From Actinomycetes bacterium (lineage in GTDB: Bacteria; Actinomycetota; Actinomycetes; DATJPE01), in NCBI GenBank assembly GCA_035506535.1, contig DATJPE010000099.1, forward strand, positions 1 to 39,265: a stretch of DNA of 39,265 nt, written 5' to 3'. Positions 1 through 7,897 of this stretch are shown piece after piece (the stretch's first letter is position 1; each line of letters starts with the position of its first letter). The notes under the pieces were generated by a model. That model was not told where the DNA came from. It made no database searches and saw only the letters and a list, made by a program, of their open reading frames with translations. The position numbers and the translations under genes are program-made.

Positions 1-1
1 G

Positions 2-568
2 CTGTGCGCCGCGGCGGTCGCGCTGGCCCTCGGCGCACTGTGGCGCTCCCACGCGACGCCGGCGCCGCTGACGGCGCTCAGCAGCGCGCCGAGCGCGACC
101 TCGGCCCCCGCGGCCGCCCCCCGAGCCTCGAGCAGCCCGGCCGTCGTCGTCGTCGACGTGGCCGGGAAGGTCCGGCGCCCCGGTGTGGTGCGCCTGCCGG
201 CCGGCTCCCGTGTCGTCGATGCCCTGCGGGCGGCGGGGGGAGCCCTCCGCGGTGTCGACCTGACCGACCTCAATCTGGCCCGCGCCCTGCAGGACGGCGA
301 GCAGGTCGTCGTCGGCTCGACGGTGGGCACTGCATCCGCGCCCCCCGCGCCGGGCGCGGCCGCCGCGGCCTCGCCGGCGCGGGTGAACCTCAACGCCGCC
401 ACCCTCGCCGACCTCGAGACCTTGCCCGGGATCGGGCCGGCGCTGGGCCAGCGCATCCTCGACTGGCGAAGCGCCCACGGTCGCTTCAGCAGCGTCCAGG
501 AGCTGCGCGAGGTGTCCGGGATCGGGGACGCCCGCTTCGCGGTCCTGGCTCCCCGGGTCAGCGTGTGA
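2..568 (+). CDS. comEA: ComEA-type helix-hairpin-helix DNA-binding protein (5' truncated by window edge)
   Basis: The reading frame is open from the first bases of the window, so the true start lies upstream. The visible product starts in a hydrophobic segment (ALALGAL) that looks like the end of a membrane anchor. An Ala/Ser/Pro-rich linker follows, then an SLBB-like domain (VVVDVAGKVRRPGVVRLP) and a C-terminal double helix-hairpin-helix (VNLNAATLADLETLPGIGP, then ELREVSGIGDARF). This is the ComEA layout: a membrane-anchored protein that binds incoming double-stranded DNA outside the membrane and passes it to the ComEC channel. The stop codon overlaps the comEC start by four bases (GTGA), so the two genes are translationally coupled. 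The internal GTG at 158 would remove the anchor and is not the start. Competence in this organism is an inference; com genes are common in actinobacteria not known to be transformable. Confidence 0.93.
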   Translation: MCAAAVALALGALWRSHATPAPLTALSSAPSATSAPAAAPRASSSPAVVVVDVAGKVRRPGVVRLPAGSRVVDALRAAGGALRGVDLTDLNLARALQDGEQVVVGSTVGTASAPPAPGAAAAASPARVNLNAATLADLETLPGIGPALGQRILDWRSAHGRFSSVQELREVSGIGDARFAVLAPRVSV

Positions 569-2889
569 CCCAGCCCCGTCCCGACCTGAGGCTGCTGCCC
601 GCCGCGGTCGCCGTCTGGCTGACCGCCCTCGGGGCGACGCTCACCGACCGGCCGGCGCCGCTCCTCGTGCTCGGCGCGGCCGGTGGGGTGGCCGGCGTCC
701 TGCTGCTGCGCCGCGGGGGAGCGGCCCGTCGGGTGGTGGGCGTCGCCGCCCTCGGCGCGTCCGCGATGGCGGCCGTGGTCGGCATCCGGCTGCTCACGGT
801 GCGGGCCGGTCCGTTGCCCGGCCTCGCCGCTCAGCGGGCCGTCGCGGACCTCGAGCTGGTGGTCACGGGCGACCCGAGAGCGCGCTCTGTCCGCACCATC
901 GGCTCGGCGCGTGCGCCCGACGGCGTCGTCATTCCCGCTCGGGTGCTGCGAGTGTCCGCGCGTGGGCGCTCCTGGCGGGTCCACAGCCCCGTGGTCGTGC
1001 TCGCCCCCACCCGCGGCTGGGCGAGGCTCCTGCCGAGCCAGCACGTCGGTGTGACCGCTCGGCTGGCACCCGGCGACGACCGCGACATCACCGCGGTGGT
1101 CACCGCGCGTGGCCCGCCTGGGCGGGTCGGACGAGCCTCGCTGCTCCAACGGGTCGCGGGAGAGCTGAGGGCCGGCCTGCGACGTGCCGCGCGGGGCCTG
1201 CCCCCGGACGAGCGCGGTCTGCTGCCCGGGCTCGTGGACGGTGACACCTCCGGGCTTCCGCCTGGCCTGGTCGCGGACTGCCGCACCACGGGCCTGACGC
1301 ACCTGGTCGCCGTGTCCGGGACCAACGTCGCGTTCGTCGCCGCCGCGGGGCTGTTCGCGGCTCGCTGGGCGGGGCTGCGCGCCCGCGCCGTCCCCGCCGC
1401 CGGGCTGGCGAGCATGGTCTTCTTCGTCGTCCTCGCCCGTCCCGAGCCCAGCGTGCTGCGCGCGACCGTCACCGGGACCGTGGGCGTCCTCGCCATGGTC
1501 CGTGGCGGCCGGCGGACCGGGGTGGCATCGCTGCTCGCGGCGGTGGTCGTGCTGCTGCTGCTCGACCCCCCGCTCGGGCGCTCGTACGGCTTCGCGCTGT
1601 CCGTCCTCGCCACCGGAGGCCTCCTCGTGCTGGCGCCGGGGTGGCGCCGCACGCTCGCCGGCTGGCTGCCCGGTCCGGTCGCCGACGCCCTGGCGGTGTC
1701 GGCCGCCGCCCAGCTCATGTGTGCGCCGCTTCTCGTCCTGCTCTCGGGGACCGTGAGCCTGGTCGCCGTCCCGGCCAACCTGCTGGCGGCGCCCGCGGTC
1801 GCACCCGCCACCGTCCTCGGGGTGGTCACCGCTCTCCTGGCGCTGCCCTGCCCACCGCTCGCGGCCGTGGCGGCCCACCTGGCCGCCCTCCCGGTGGCGT
1901 GGATCGTCCTGGTGGCGCGGCTCGGGGCGCGGGCGCCGTACGCCACGCTGCCCTGGTCGCGCTCCTGGCAGGGTGCCGTGCTGCTGGCTCTCCTGACCCT
2001 CGCCGCGCTGGTGCTCGCGCCGCGAGTTCGACGGCGCCCGCCGCTCCTCGCCGCCTGCTGCGCGACCCTGCTCGTCCTGGCCTCGCCGTTCGGGCCGCGC
2101 CAGCCGTGGCCCCCACCCGGCTGGCTGATGGTCGCGTGCGACGTCGGTCAGGGCGATGCTCTCGTGGTGGCGACCCAGCCGCGCCACGCGGTGCTCGTCG
2201 ACGCCGGACCGGACCCGCGCGCGGTGGATGCCTGCCTGCGCCGTCTCGGGGTCCGCACGCTCGACGTGGTGATCCTCACCCACTTCCACGCCGACCATGT
2301 CGAGGGCCTGCCTGGGGCGCTCGACGGCCGCCGAGCCGGGGTGGTGGTGGTCTCGCCGTTGGCCGAGCCGCCCGACGAGGCCATACGCGTCCACCGGTGG
2401 GCGGCCGCCGCCGCGGTCCCCGTCCGGATCGTGACCATGGGCGAGCACGACCGGGTCGGACCGGTCTCCTGGCAGGTCCTGTGGCCGGCACGCATCATCC
2501 GGGGGGAGGGATCGGACCCGAACAACGCCAGCATCGCGATCCTGCTGACCACGGCGGGCGTACGCATCCTCCTCACCGGTGACGTCGAGGCTCCCGCCCA
2601 AGCGGCCCTGCTGGACGAAGCGCAAGCGGACGGGGTGGACCTGCGAGCGGACGTGCTCAAGGTGGCGCACCACGGATCGGCGAACCAGGATCCGCAGCTG
2701 CTGGCCGCGGTGGCGCCGCGGCTGGCCGTCGTGTCCGTCGGCAAGGACAACCCCTACGGCCATCCGAGCCCACAGACGATGGCCATGCTGAGCCGACGGG
2801 GAGTGCCCACGGCCCGTACCGACCGCGACGGCGACGTTGCCGTCGTGGGGCCGCTCACGTCGCTTCGGCTGGCGACACGGAGGCGGTAA
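565..2889 (+). CDS. comEC: ComEC/Rec2 family DNA-uptake channel protein
   Basis: The GTG at 565 overlaps the comEA stop and gives 774 residues, a normal ComEC length; the frame is open further upstream but that part shadows comEA. The N-terminal third has several hydrophobic segments. The central competence domain contains GLVDGDTSGLPPGL and HLVAVSGTNVAFVAA, followed by a dense set of membrane helices. The C-terminal 220 or so residues form a metallo-beta-lactamase-like domain with CDVGQGDALVV, THFHADHVEGL (metal-binding His/Asp cluster), LLTGDVE and KVAHHGS. ComEC is the membrane channel through which one DNA strand enters the cytoplasm, and the C-terminal domain is thought to degrade the other strand. 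All metal-ligand motifs look intact. A sugar operon follows after 145 bases; in many actinobacteria holA follows comEC directly. Confidence 0.95.
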   Translation: MTQPRPDLRLLPAAVAVWLTALGATLTDRPAPLLVLGAAGGVAGVLLLRRGGAARRVVGVAALGASAMAAVVGIRLLTVRAGPLPGLAAQRAVADLELVVTGDPRARSVRTIGSARAPDGVVIPARVLRVSARGRSWRVHSPVVVLAPTRGWARLLPSQHVGVTARLAPGDDRDITAVVTARGPPGRVGRASLLQRVAGELRAGLRRAARGLPPDERGLLPGLVDGDTSGLPPGLVADCRTTGLTHLVAVSGTNVAFVAAAGLFAARWAGLRARAVPAAGLASMVFFVVLARPEPSVLRATVTGTVGVLAMVRGGRRTGVASLLAAVVVLLLLDPPLGRSYGFALSVLATGGLLVLAPGWRRTLAGWLPGPVADALAVSAAAQLMCAPLLVLLSGTVSLVAVPANLLAAPAVAPATVLGVVTALLALPCPPLAAVAAHLAALPVAWIVLVARLGARAPYATLPWSRSWQGAVLLALLTLAALVLAPRVRRRPPLLAACCATLLVLASPFGPRQPWPPPGWLMVACDVGQGDALVVATQPRHAVLVDAGPDPRAVDACLRRLGVRTLDVVILTHFHADHVEGLPGALDGRRAGVVVVSPLAEPPDEAIRVHRWAAAAAVPVRIVTMGEHDRVGPVSWQVLWPARIIRGEGSDPNNASIAILLTTAGVRILLTGDVEAPAQAALLDEAQADGVDLRADVLKVAHHGSANQDPQLLAAVAPRLAVVSVGKDNPYGHPSPQTMAMLSRRGVPTARTDRDGDVAVVGPLTSLRLATRRR

Positions 2890-2905
2890 CGATTCGGCAA
2901 CCTTC

Positions 2906-2934
2906 TTGACACGGGTCCCGTGATGGCGCACGGT
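2906..2934 (+). promoter_or_regulatory. Predicted promoter of the cellobiose-type operon
   Basis: A perfect TTGACA -35 hexamer (2906-2911) is followed after exactly 17 bases by CACGGT (2929-2934), which keeps the important A at position 2 and T at position 6 of an actinobacterial -10. Transcription would start near 2940-2942, at the left edge of the operator palindrome. A bound LacI-type repressor would therefore block initiation. This is the only good promoter before the four-gene operon. Confidence 0.7.
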
Positions 2935-2941
2935 TCTCTCC

Positions 2942-2959
2942 TGTGAGAGCGCTCTCACA
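2942..2959 (+). promoter_or_regulatory. LacI-family (CebR-like) operator, 18-bp perfect palindrome
   Basis: TGTGAGAGCGCTCTCACA is an exact 18-bp palindrome centred on CG, the typical shape of LacI/GalR-family operators. Its core TGAGAGCGCTCTCA differs symmetrically at one position per half-site from the Streptomyces CebR box TGGGAGCGCTCCCA, which controls cebEFG-bglC. It lies at the predicted transcription start of an operon of the same gene order. The regulator is not encoded in this window. Family assignment is strong from symmetry and context; the exact regulator is inferred. Confidence 0.8.
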
Positions 2960-3034
2960 AGGAGACGCTCGAACCTCACCTCAGCCAGACTTCTCGGTCT
3001 CACGCGCCCTGGCGGCGCCCGTGCAGGAGGACAC

Positions 3035-4432
3035 ATGGATCGCACCGTACGACGAACTGCGGGCGCCGCCGTCCTGGTGGCAGCCCTTGCAGCCGTCTCG
3101 GCCTGCTCGTCGAGCAGCAGCAACAACAGTGCAACCGGCGCGGGCAGCGCGAGCACCGGGGGCGGTGCCTCGTCCGCGGCGAGCGCGAACACCGCAGCCT
3201 CTGTCTGCGGCACCGACAAGCCGACAACCGTGACCATCGGGTTGTTCGGCACCTTCGGCTACAAGGAGAACGGTCTCTACGACGCGTACAAGAAGATCTG
3301 CCCGAACATCACGATCAAGGAAGACGTCGTCGAACAGTCGGCGGACTACTGGACCAAGCTCAAGACCCATCTCGCAGCGGGCAGCGGGCTCGACGACATC
3401 CAGGCCATCGAGGTCGGCTTCGTCTCCGACGTCGTCAAGAACCACGCGAACCAGTTCGTGAACTTCAACAGCCTGCCCAACGCGGCGGACCTGAAGGCCT
3501 CGTTCTATCCCTGGAAGTGGGAGCAGGCCTCGAACTCTGACGGCAGTGACACCGTCGGTCTCGGCACGGACTCGGGGCCGATGGCCATCTGCTACCGCTC
3601 CGACCTGCTGAAGGCCGCGGGGCTGCCGAGCAACCCGCAGGCGTTCGCCGCGAAGATCCAGACATGGGACGACTTCATCAACCTCGGCAAGCAGTACGAG
3701 GCGTCCAAGACGAAGCCGTCGGGCTCGAGCTTCGTCGACAGTGCGGCGAGCATCTTCTCGACGGCCGTGTACCAGGGCGAGGAGGCCTACGCCAACTCTT
3801 CGGGCCAGCCTGACGTCGCCAACAGCGATGGTGTGCAGACCGCGTGGAAGTACGCGACGCAGGCAGCGCAGGCGGGCATCACCGCGAAGCTGCAGCAGTT
3901 CACCCCGGCGTGGAACAAGGCGTTCTCCTCCGGTGCCTTCGCCACCATCGCCTGCCCGACCTGGATGATGGGCTACATCCAGGGCCAGGCCGGACCGTCC
4001 TACAGCGGCAAGTGGGACGTCGCGCCGGTCCTTCCCGGCGGCGCGGCCAACTGGGGCGGTTCGTGGCTCGGTGTCCCGGTCAAGGCCAAGAACCAGGCCG
4101 CGGCCCTCGCTCTGGCCGAGTGGCTGACCAACAAGGACCAGCAGGTGACCATGTGGACCTCGCCGAACCAGGGCGGTCACTGGCCGTCGAACCAGCTCGC
4201 CGCGGCAGACCCGTCGGTGCAGAGCGCGACGAGCGCCTACTTCAGCAACGCCCCGGTGGGTGCGATCTTCGGCGCCATCGCGAGCAAGCTGAAGCTGCCG
4301 CAGATCAGCCCGTACGACACGCAGATCCAGAATGCGTTCACCACGCAGCTGACCAACGTGGAGACCAAGGGCACGTCCCCTGACAAGGCGTTCGCCGCCG
4401 CCCTGGCCGCCATCAAGCAGGTGACTGGCTGA
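3035..4432 (+). CDS. Extracellular sugar-binding lipoprotein of an ABC importer (CebE-like)
   Basis: The 465-residue product starts at an ATG preceded by AGGAGG (3025-3030). The N-terminus is a lipoprotein signal peptide: RR, a hydrophobic stretch, and a lipobox ending VSAC with Cys24 as lipid anchor, then a Ser/Gly/Ala-rich flexible linker to about residue 60. The rest fits family 1 extracellular solute-binding proteins, with GLFGTFGYKENGLYDAY early and FATIACPTWMMGYIQG and GGSWLGVPVKAKN later. It should capture an oligosaccharide outside the cell and deliver it to the two permeases downstream. The gene order (binding protein, two permeases, GH1 beta-glucosidase) and the CebR-like operator point to cellobiose or a related beta-glucoside; substrate cannot be read from sequence alone. 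As in cebEFG loci, no ATPase gene is present; a shared MsiK-type ATPase elsewhere is likely. Confidence 0.9.
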   Translation: MDRTVRRTAGAAVLVAALAAVSACSSSSSNNSATGAGSASTGGGASSAASANTAASVCGTDKPTTVTIGLFGTFGYKENGLYDAYKKICPNITIKEDVVEQSADYWTKLKTHLAAGSGLDDIQAIEVGFVSDVVKNHANQFVNFNSLPNAADLKASFYPWKWEQASNSDGSDTVGLGTDSGPMAICYRSDLLKAAGLPSNPQAFAAKIQTWDDFINLGKQYEASKTKPSGSSFVDSAASIFSTAVYQGEEAYANSSGQPDVANSDGVQTAWKYATQAAQAGITAKLQQFTPAWNKAFSSGAFATIACPTWMMGYIQGQAGPSYSGKWDVAPVLPGGAANWGGSWLGVPVKAKNQAAALALAEWLTNKDQQVTMWTSPNQGGHWPSNQLAAADPSVQSATSAYFSNAPVGAIFGAIASKLKLPQISPYDTQIQNAFTTQLTNVETKGTSPDKAFAAALAAIKQVTG

Positions 4433-4454
4433 CCCAGCCAGCAGTCGCGCCGAC

Positions 4455-4488
4455 CCCCGTGCCTGGGCAAGCCTGCCCAGGCACGGGG
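4455..4488 (+). terminator. Strong intercistronic hairpin between binding-protein and permease genes
   Basis: A perfect 15-bp GC-rich stem (4455-4469 with 4474-4488) closes a four-base loop, AGCC. It lies between the lipoprotein stop and the first permease start, with no U-run after it. Hairpins at this place in sugar ABC operons usually stabilise the upstream mRNA or partly terminate transcription, so that binding protein is made in excess over permease. Which of the two applies here is unknown. Confidence 0.75.
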
Positions 4489-4502
4489 ACGAGAGTGGGG
4501 AC

Positions 4503-5528
4503 ATGACCATCAACCAGGCTGCCGCCCAGGCGACGGCGCCGCCCAGCGAGAAGCCGGCCTCCGCTGCCCAGCGCCGTCGCCGGCGCTTCGGGGGACGCGC
4601 CGCCTATCTGTACATCGCGCCGTTCTTCGTCGTCTTCGCGGTCTTCTCGCTCTACCCGTGGATCGACACGGCGTGGGTATCGCTGCACGACGTCCGCCTG
4701 TCGACGTACAGCCAGCAGACCTGGGTCGGGCTGGCCAACTACGAGAACCTCTTCACCAACCCGTTCTTCTGGAACGCCTTCAAGAACACCATCACGATCG
4801 GGATCATCTCGACCGTTCCCCAGCTGTGCATCGCGCTGGGACTCGCGCACCTGCTCAACTACCGGCTGCGTGGGCGCACGTTCTTCCGCGTCTCCATGCT
4901 GATGCCGTTCGCCACGAGCCTCGCCGCGGCGACGGTCATCTTCGCCGAGCTGTTCGGCACCGACTACGGGCTGATCAACTGGTTCCTCCACGACATCCTG
5001 CACCTGCCGCTCATCGACTGGCAGAACGACAAGTGGCCGAGCCAGATCGCGGTGTCGACCATCGTCACCTGGCGCTGGGTCGGCTACAACGCGCTCATCT
5101 ACCTCGCTGGCATGCAGTCGATCGACAACTCCCTGTACGAGGCTGCCGCCATCGACGGCGCCAACCGCTGGCAGCAGTTCCGCAACGTGACCCTCCCGGG
5201 CCTGCGCCCGACCATCCTGTTCACCGTCGTCGTGTCGACCATCGGGGCCACCCAGCTCTTCGGTGAGCCGCTGCTGTACTCGCCCAACGGGCAGCCGACG
5301 GGAGGGACCTCCGGCCAGTACCAGACCCTCGGACTGCTCATGTACCAGCAGGGCTGGACCAACGACCGGCTCGGGCTGGCGGCCGCCACCGCATGGACCA
5401 TGTTCGTGATCATCTTGCTGGCTGTGTCGTTCAACCTGTGGCTCGCCAGACGTCGAGAGCACGCGGTCGCACCCAGCGCACGCATCGAGACGCTGGCCAC
5501 GGCGGAGATGGCCGGTGGTGACCGATGA
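4503..5528 (+). CDS. Sugar ABC transporter permease, MalF/CebF type
   Basis: The 341-residue protein starts at ATG 4503 behind GTGGGG. A cytoplasmic N-terminus with an Arg-rich patch (RRRRRFGGRAA) leads into about six membrane helices, beginning YLYIAPFFVVFAVFSLYPW. The conserved EAA loop that contacts the ATPase is present from about residue 213 (EAAAIDGANRWQQF, then LPGLRPT). This is the binding-protein-dependent permease family that forms a heterodimer with the next gene product. The stop overlaps the next start (ATGA), so the pair is translationally coupled. It would carry the sugar captured by the upstream lipoprotein into the cytoplasm for the downstream beta-glucosidase. Nothing looks damaged. 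Confidence 0.92.
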   Translation: MTINQAAAQATAPPSEKPASAAQRRRRRFGGRAAYLYIAPFFVVFAVFSLYPWIDTAWVSLHDVRLSTYSQQTWVGLANYENLFTNPFFWNAFKNTITIGIISTVPQLCIALGLAHLLNYRLRGRTFFRVSMLMPFATSLAAATVIFAELFGTDYGLINWFLHDILHLPLIDWQNDKWPSQIAVSTIVTWRWVGYNALIYLAGMQSIDNSLYEAAAIDGANRWQQFRNVTLPGLRPTILFTVVVSTIGATQLFGEPLLYSPNGQPTGGTSGQYQTLGLLMYQQGWTNDRLGLAAATAWTMFVIILLAVSFNLWLARRREHAVAPSARIETLATAEMAGGDR

Positions 5529-6409
5529 GCGCCGCGACCGCCGACACGACACTGCCCAGGGCCGAGCCGACGACGAGGCGGCGGCGACGCAACCCCAACG
5601 ACCCGCACTGGCAGACCTACGCCGTGCTCATCGTCGTGTCGTTCCTGTCGGTGTTCCCGCTGTACTACACGCTGGTCATGGCGTCGCACACCAACGCCGA
5701 GATGGCCAAGCCGGTCCCGCCGTTCCTGCCGAACGCGAGCTTCTTCAGCAACGTCAAGGCGGCCCTGCAGCTCGCCCCGCTCAACAAGGGGCTCATCAAC
5801 TCCCTCGTCGTCGCCGGCTGCATCACCCTAGGCACGGTCGCCTTCTGCACGCTCGGCGGCTTCGCGTTCGCCAAGCTCGACTTCCGCGGGCGGCCCTTCT
5901 TCCTCGCCTTCATCGTGGGCACGATGATGGTCCCCACCCAGATGGGGATCGTCCCGCTGTACATGTTGATGGCGCGTCTCGGTCTGGCGAACCACCTCTC
6001 GGCGGTGATCCTGCCGACCATCGTGACGGCCTTCGGCGTCTTCCTCATGCGTCAGTACATCCACGCCGGGGTGCCGGACGAGCTCATCGAGGCTGCCGTC
6101 ATGGACGGCGCGGGAACCTTCCGCGTGTTCTGGTCCGTCGTCGTCCCAGCGGTCCGACCTGCGCTCGCGGTGCTCGCGATGCTGACGTTCCTGACCGCGT
6201 GGAACGACTTCTTCTGGCCGATCATCGTGCTCAGCACGCAGAACCCGACCATCCAGGTGGCCTTCCAGGGGCTTGCGACGGGATACGCGCCGGAGCAGTC
6301 GATCATCATGGCCGGCACCCTCTACGGGACCATCCCCGTCCTCATCGTCTTCGCACTTCTGGGCAAGCAGATCGTCGGCGGAATCATGCAAGGAGCGGTC
6401 AAGGGATGA
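5525..6409 (+). CDS. Sugar ABC transporter permease, MalG/CebG type
   Basis: The 294-residue protein overlaps the previous gene by four bases. A basic N-terminus (TTRRRRRNPND) precedes a first membrane helix (YAVLIVVSFLSVFPLYYTLV), and about five more helices follow. The EAA loop is at about residue 189 (EAAVMDGAGTFRVF, VVVPAVRPAL). It ends with the terminal pattern usual for MalG-like proteins (KQIVGGIMQGAVKG). It should pair with the upstream permease in one importer. Its own stop overlaps the beta-glucosidase start (ATGA), which ties uptake and hydrolysis into one transcript. Confidence 0.92.
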   Translation: MSAATADTTLPRAEPTTRRRRRNPNDPHWQTYAVLIVVSFLSVFPLYYTLVMASHTNAEMAKPVPPFLPNASFFSNVKAALQLAPLNKGLINSLVVAGCITLGTVAFCTLGGFAFAKLDFRGRPFFLAFIVGTMMVPTQMGIVPLYMLMARLGLANHLSAVILPTIVTAFGVFLMRQYIHAGVPDELIEAAVMDGAGTFRVFWSVVVPAVRPALAVLAMLTFLTAWNDFFWPIIVLSTQNPTIQVAFQGLATGYAPEQSIIMAGTLYGTIPVLIVFALLGKQIVGGIMQGAVKG

Positions 6410-7860
6410 GCACCCCTCAGGTTCGCGCCGGTCTCGCGGAGCAGGCGCCGCGGCACTTCCCCGAGTCCTTCGTGTGGGGTGTGGCCACCTCGGCCTACCA
6501 GATCGAGGGTGCACCGGACGCCGATGGCCGCGGTCGGTCGATATGGGACACCTTCAGTCACATCCCGGGCAAGATCGCCGATGCGACCACGGGTGACGTC
6601 GCCGCGGACCACTACCACCGCTTCCGCGAGGACGTCGCGTTGATGGCGGAGCTCGGCGTTGCGGCGTACCGCTTCTCGATCTCCTGGCCGCGCGTCTTCC
6701 CGACCGGTCGTGGCCGGCTCAACCCCGCGGGTCTGGACTTCTACTCGCGGCTGGTCGACGAGCTGGTCGCGCACGGCATCAGGCCGTACCCGACGCTCTA
6801 TCACTGGGACCTCCCCCAAGCTTTGGAGGATGCGGGCGGGTGGCCCAACCGCGACACCGCGTCGTACTTCGCGGACTATGCGCGGGCCGTCACGGAGCGG
6901 CTCGGGGACCGCGCAGAGATGATCACGACGTTGAACGAGCCCTGGTGCTCGGCCTTCCTCGGCTACGCCAGTGGTCTGCACGCTCCCGGTCGTCGATCCC
7001 GGGCGGACGCCTACGCCGCCGTCCACCACCTGCTGCTCGCCCACGGGCTCGGGGTGCAGGCGATCAGGTCGGTGCTGGGCGAGACGAGGCCGGTCGCGAT
7101 CACGCTCAACCCCTCGGTCGTACGTGCGGCGTCGGACTCCGCGGCCGACCTCGACGCCGCCCGCCACGTGGACGGCATCTCGAACCGCATCTTCCTCGAC
7201 CCGCTGGCCCGCGGGCGCTACCCGGCGGACGTGGTCGAGGACCTGCGGCACATCACGGACTTCTCCTTCGTCCGTGACGGCGACCTCGCCGTCATCGCCG
7301 CGCCGATCGACGCGGTCGGGGTCAACTACTACCAGCCCGCCCGAGTCGCGGCGGCCCCACCTGGGGCTGCGACGGGGGCGGCCCGCTGGCTGAACGACCC
7401 GCACTCCGCCGCCGAGACCGCCGAGTGGCCGGGCACCGACCTCGCCGTCGCCGTCCCGCAGGACGGCCCGTACACGGCGATGCGGTGGCGGATCGAGCCC
7501 GAGGGCTTCACCGAGCTGTTGCTGCGGCTCAGCCGTGACTACCCGGGCGTGCCCCTCGTCGTCACCGAGAACGGAGCGGCCTTCGACGACGTCGTCGGCC
7601 CGGACGGCGCGGTCCACGACGAGGGACGGGTCGACTACCTGCGCGCGCACCTGTCCGCCGTCCAGGACGGGCTCGCCGCGGGAGCCGACGTCCGCGGTTA
7701 CTTCCTCTGGTCCTTCCTCGACAACTTCGAGTGGGCCTGGGGGCTCTCCCAGCGCTTCGGGATCGTGCACGTGGACTTCGACACCCAGCAGCGCCGGGTC
7801 AAGGACTCCGGTCGCTTCTACGCAGCGGTCATCGCGGCCAACAGCGTGCCGGACGCCTGA
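6406..7860 (+). CDS. Glycoside hydrolase family 1 beta-glucosidase (BglC-like)
   Basis: The 484-residue enzyme starts at ATG 6406, overlapping the permease stop. It is a single GH1 barrel: FVWGVATSAYQIEG at the N-terminus, RFSISWPRVFPTG, YHWDLPQALED, the acid/base motif TLNEP with Glu178, and the nucleophile motif VTENG with Glu388. WSFLDNFEWAWG near the end completes the sugar-binding site. No signal peptide is visible, so it works in the cytoplasm on the imported disaccharide and releases glucose. All catalytic residues are present. The position at the end of the operon mirrors bglC in Streptomyces ceb loci; activity on cellobiose rather than another beta-glucoside is inferred. Confidence 0.95.
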   Translation: MSTPQVRAGLAEQAPRHFPESFVWGVATSAYQIEGAPDADGRGRSIWDTFSHIPGKIADATTGDVAADHYHRFREDVALMAELGVAAYRFSISWPRVFPTGRGRLNPAGLDFYSRLVDELVAHGIRPYPTLYHWDLPQALEDAGGWPNRDTASYFADYARAVTERLGDRAEMITTLNEPWCSAFLGYASGLHAPGRRSRADAYAAVHHLLLAHGLGVQAIRSVLGETRPVAITLNPSVVRAASDSAADLDAARHVDGISNRIFLDPLARGRYPADVVEDLRHITDFSFVRDGDLAVIAAPIDAVGVNYYQPARVAAAPPGAATGAARWLNDPHSAAETAEWPGTDLAVAVPQDGPYTAMRWRIEPEGFTELLLRLSRDYPGVPLVVTENGAAFDDVVGPDGAVHDEGRVDYLRAHLSAVQDGLAAGADVRGYFLWSFLDNFEWAWGLSQRFGIVHVDFDTQQRRVKDSGRFYAAVIAANSVPDA

Positions 7861-7897
7861 GCGGAAGTCGTCGTACCGGCCTGGCATGCTGGGCCCG

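Noticed and set aside
4455-4488. Intercistronic hairpin taken as a plain rho-independent terminator ending the operon
   Set aside because: There is no U-run, no new promoter before the permease gene, and the downstream genes clearly belong to the same pathway.
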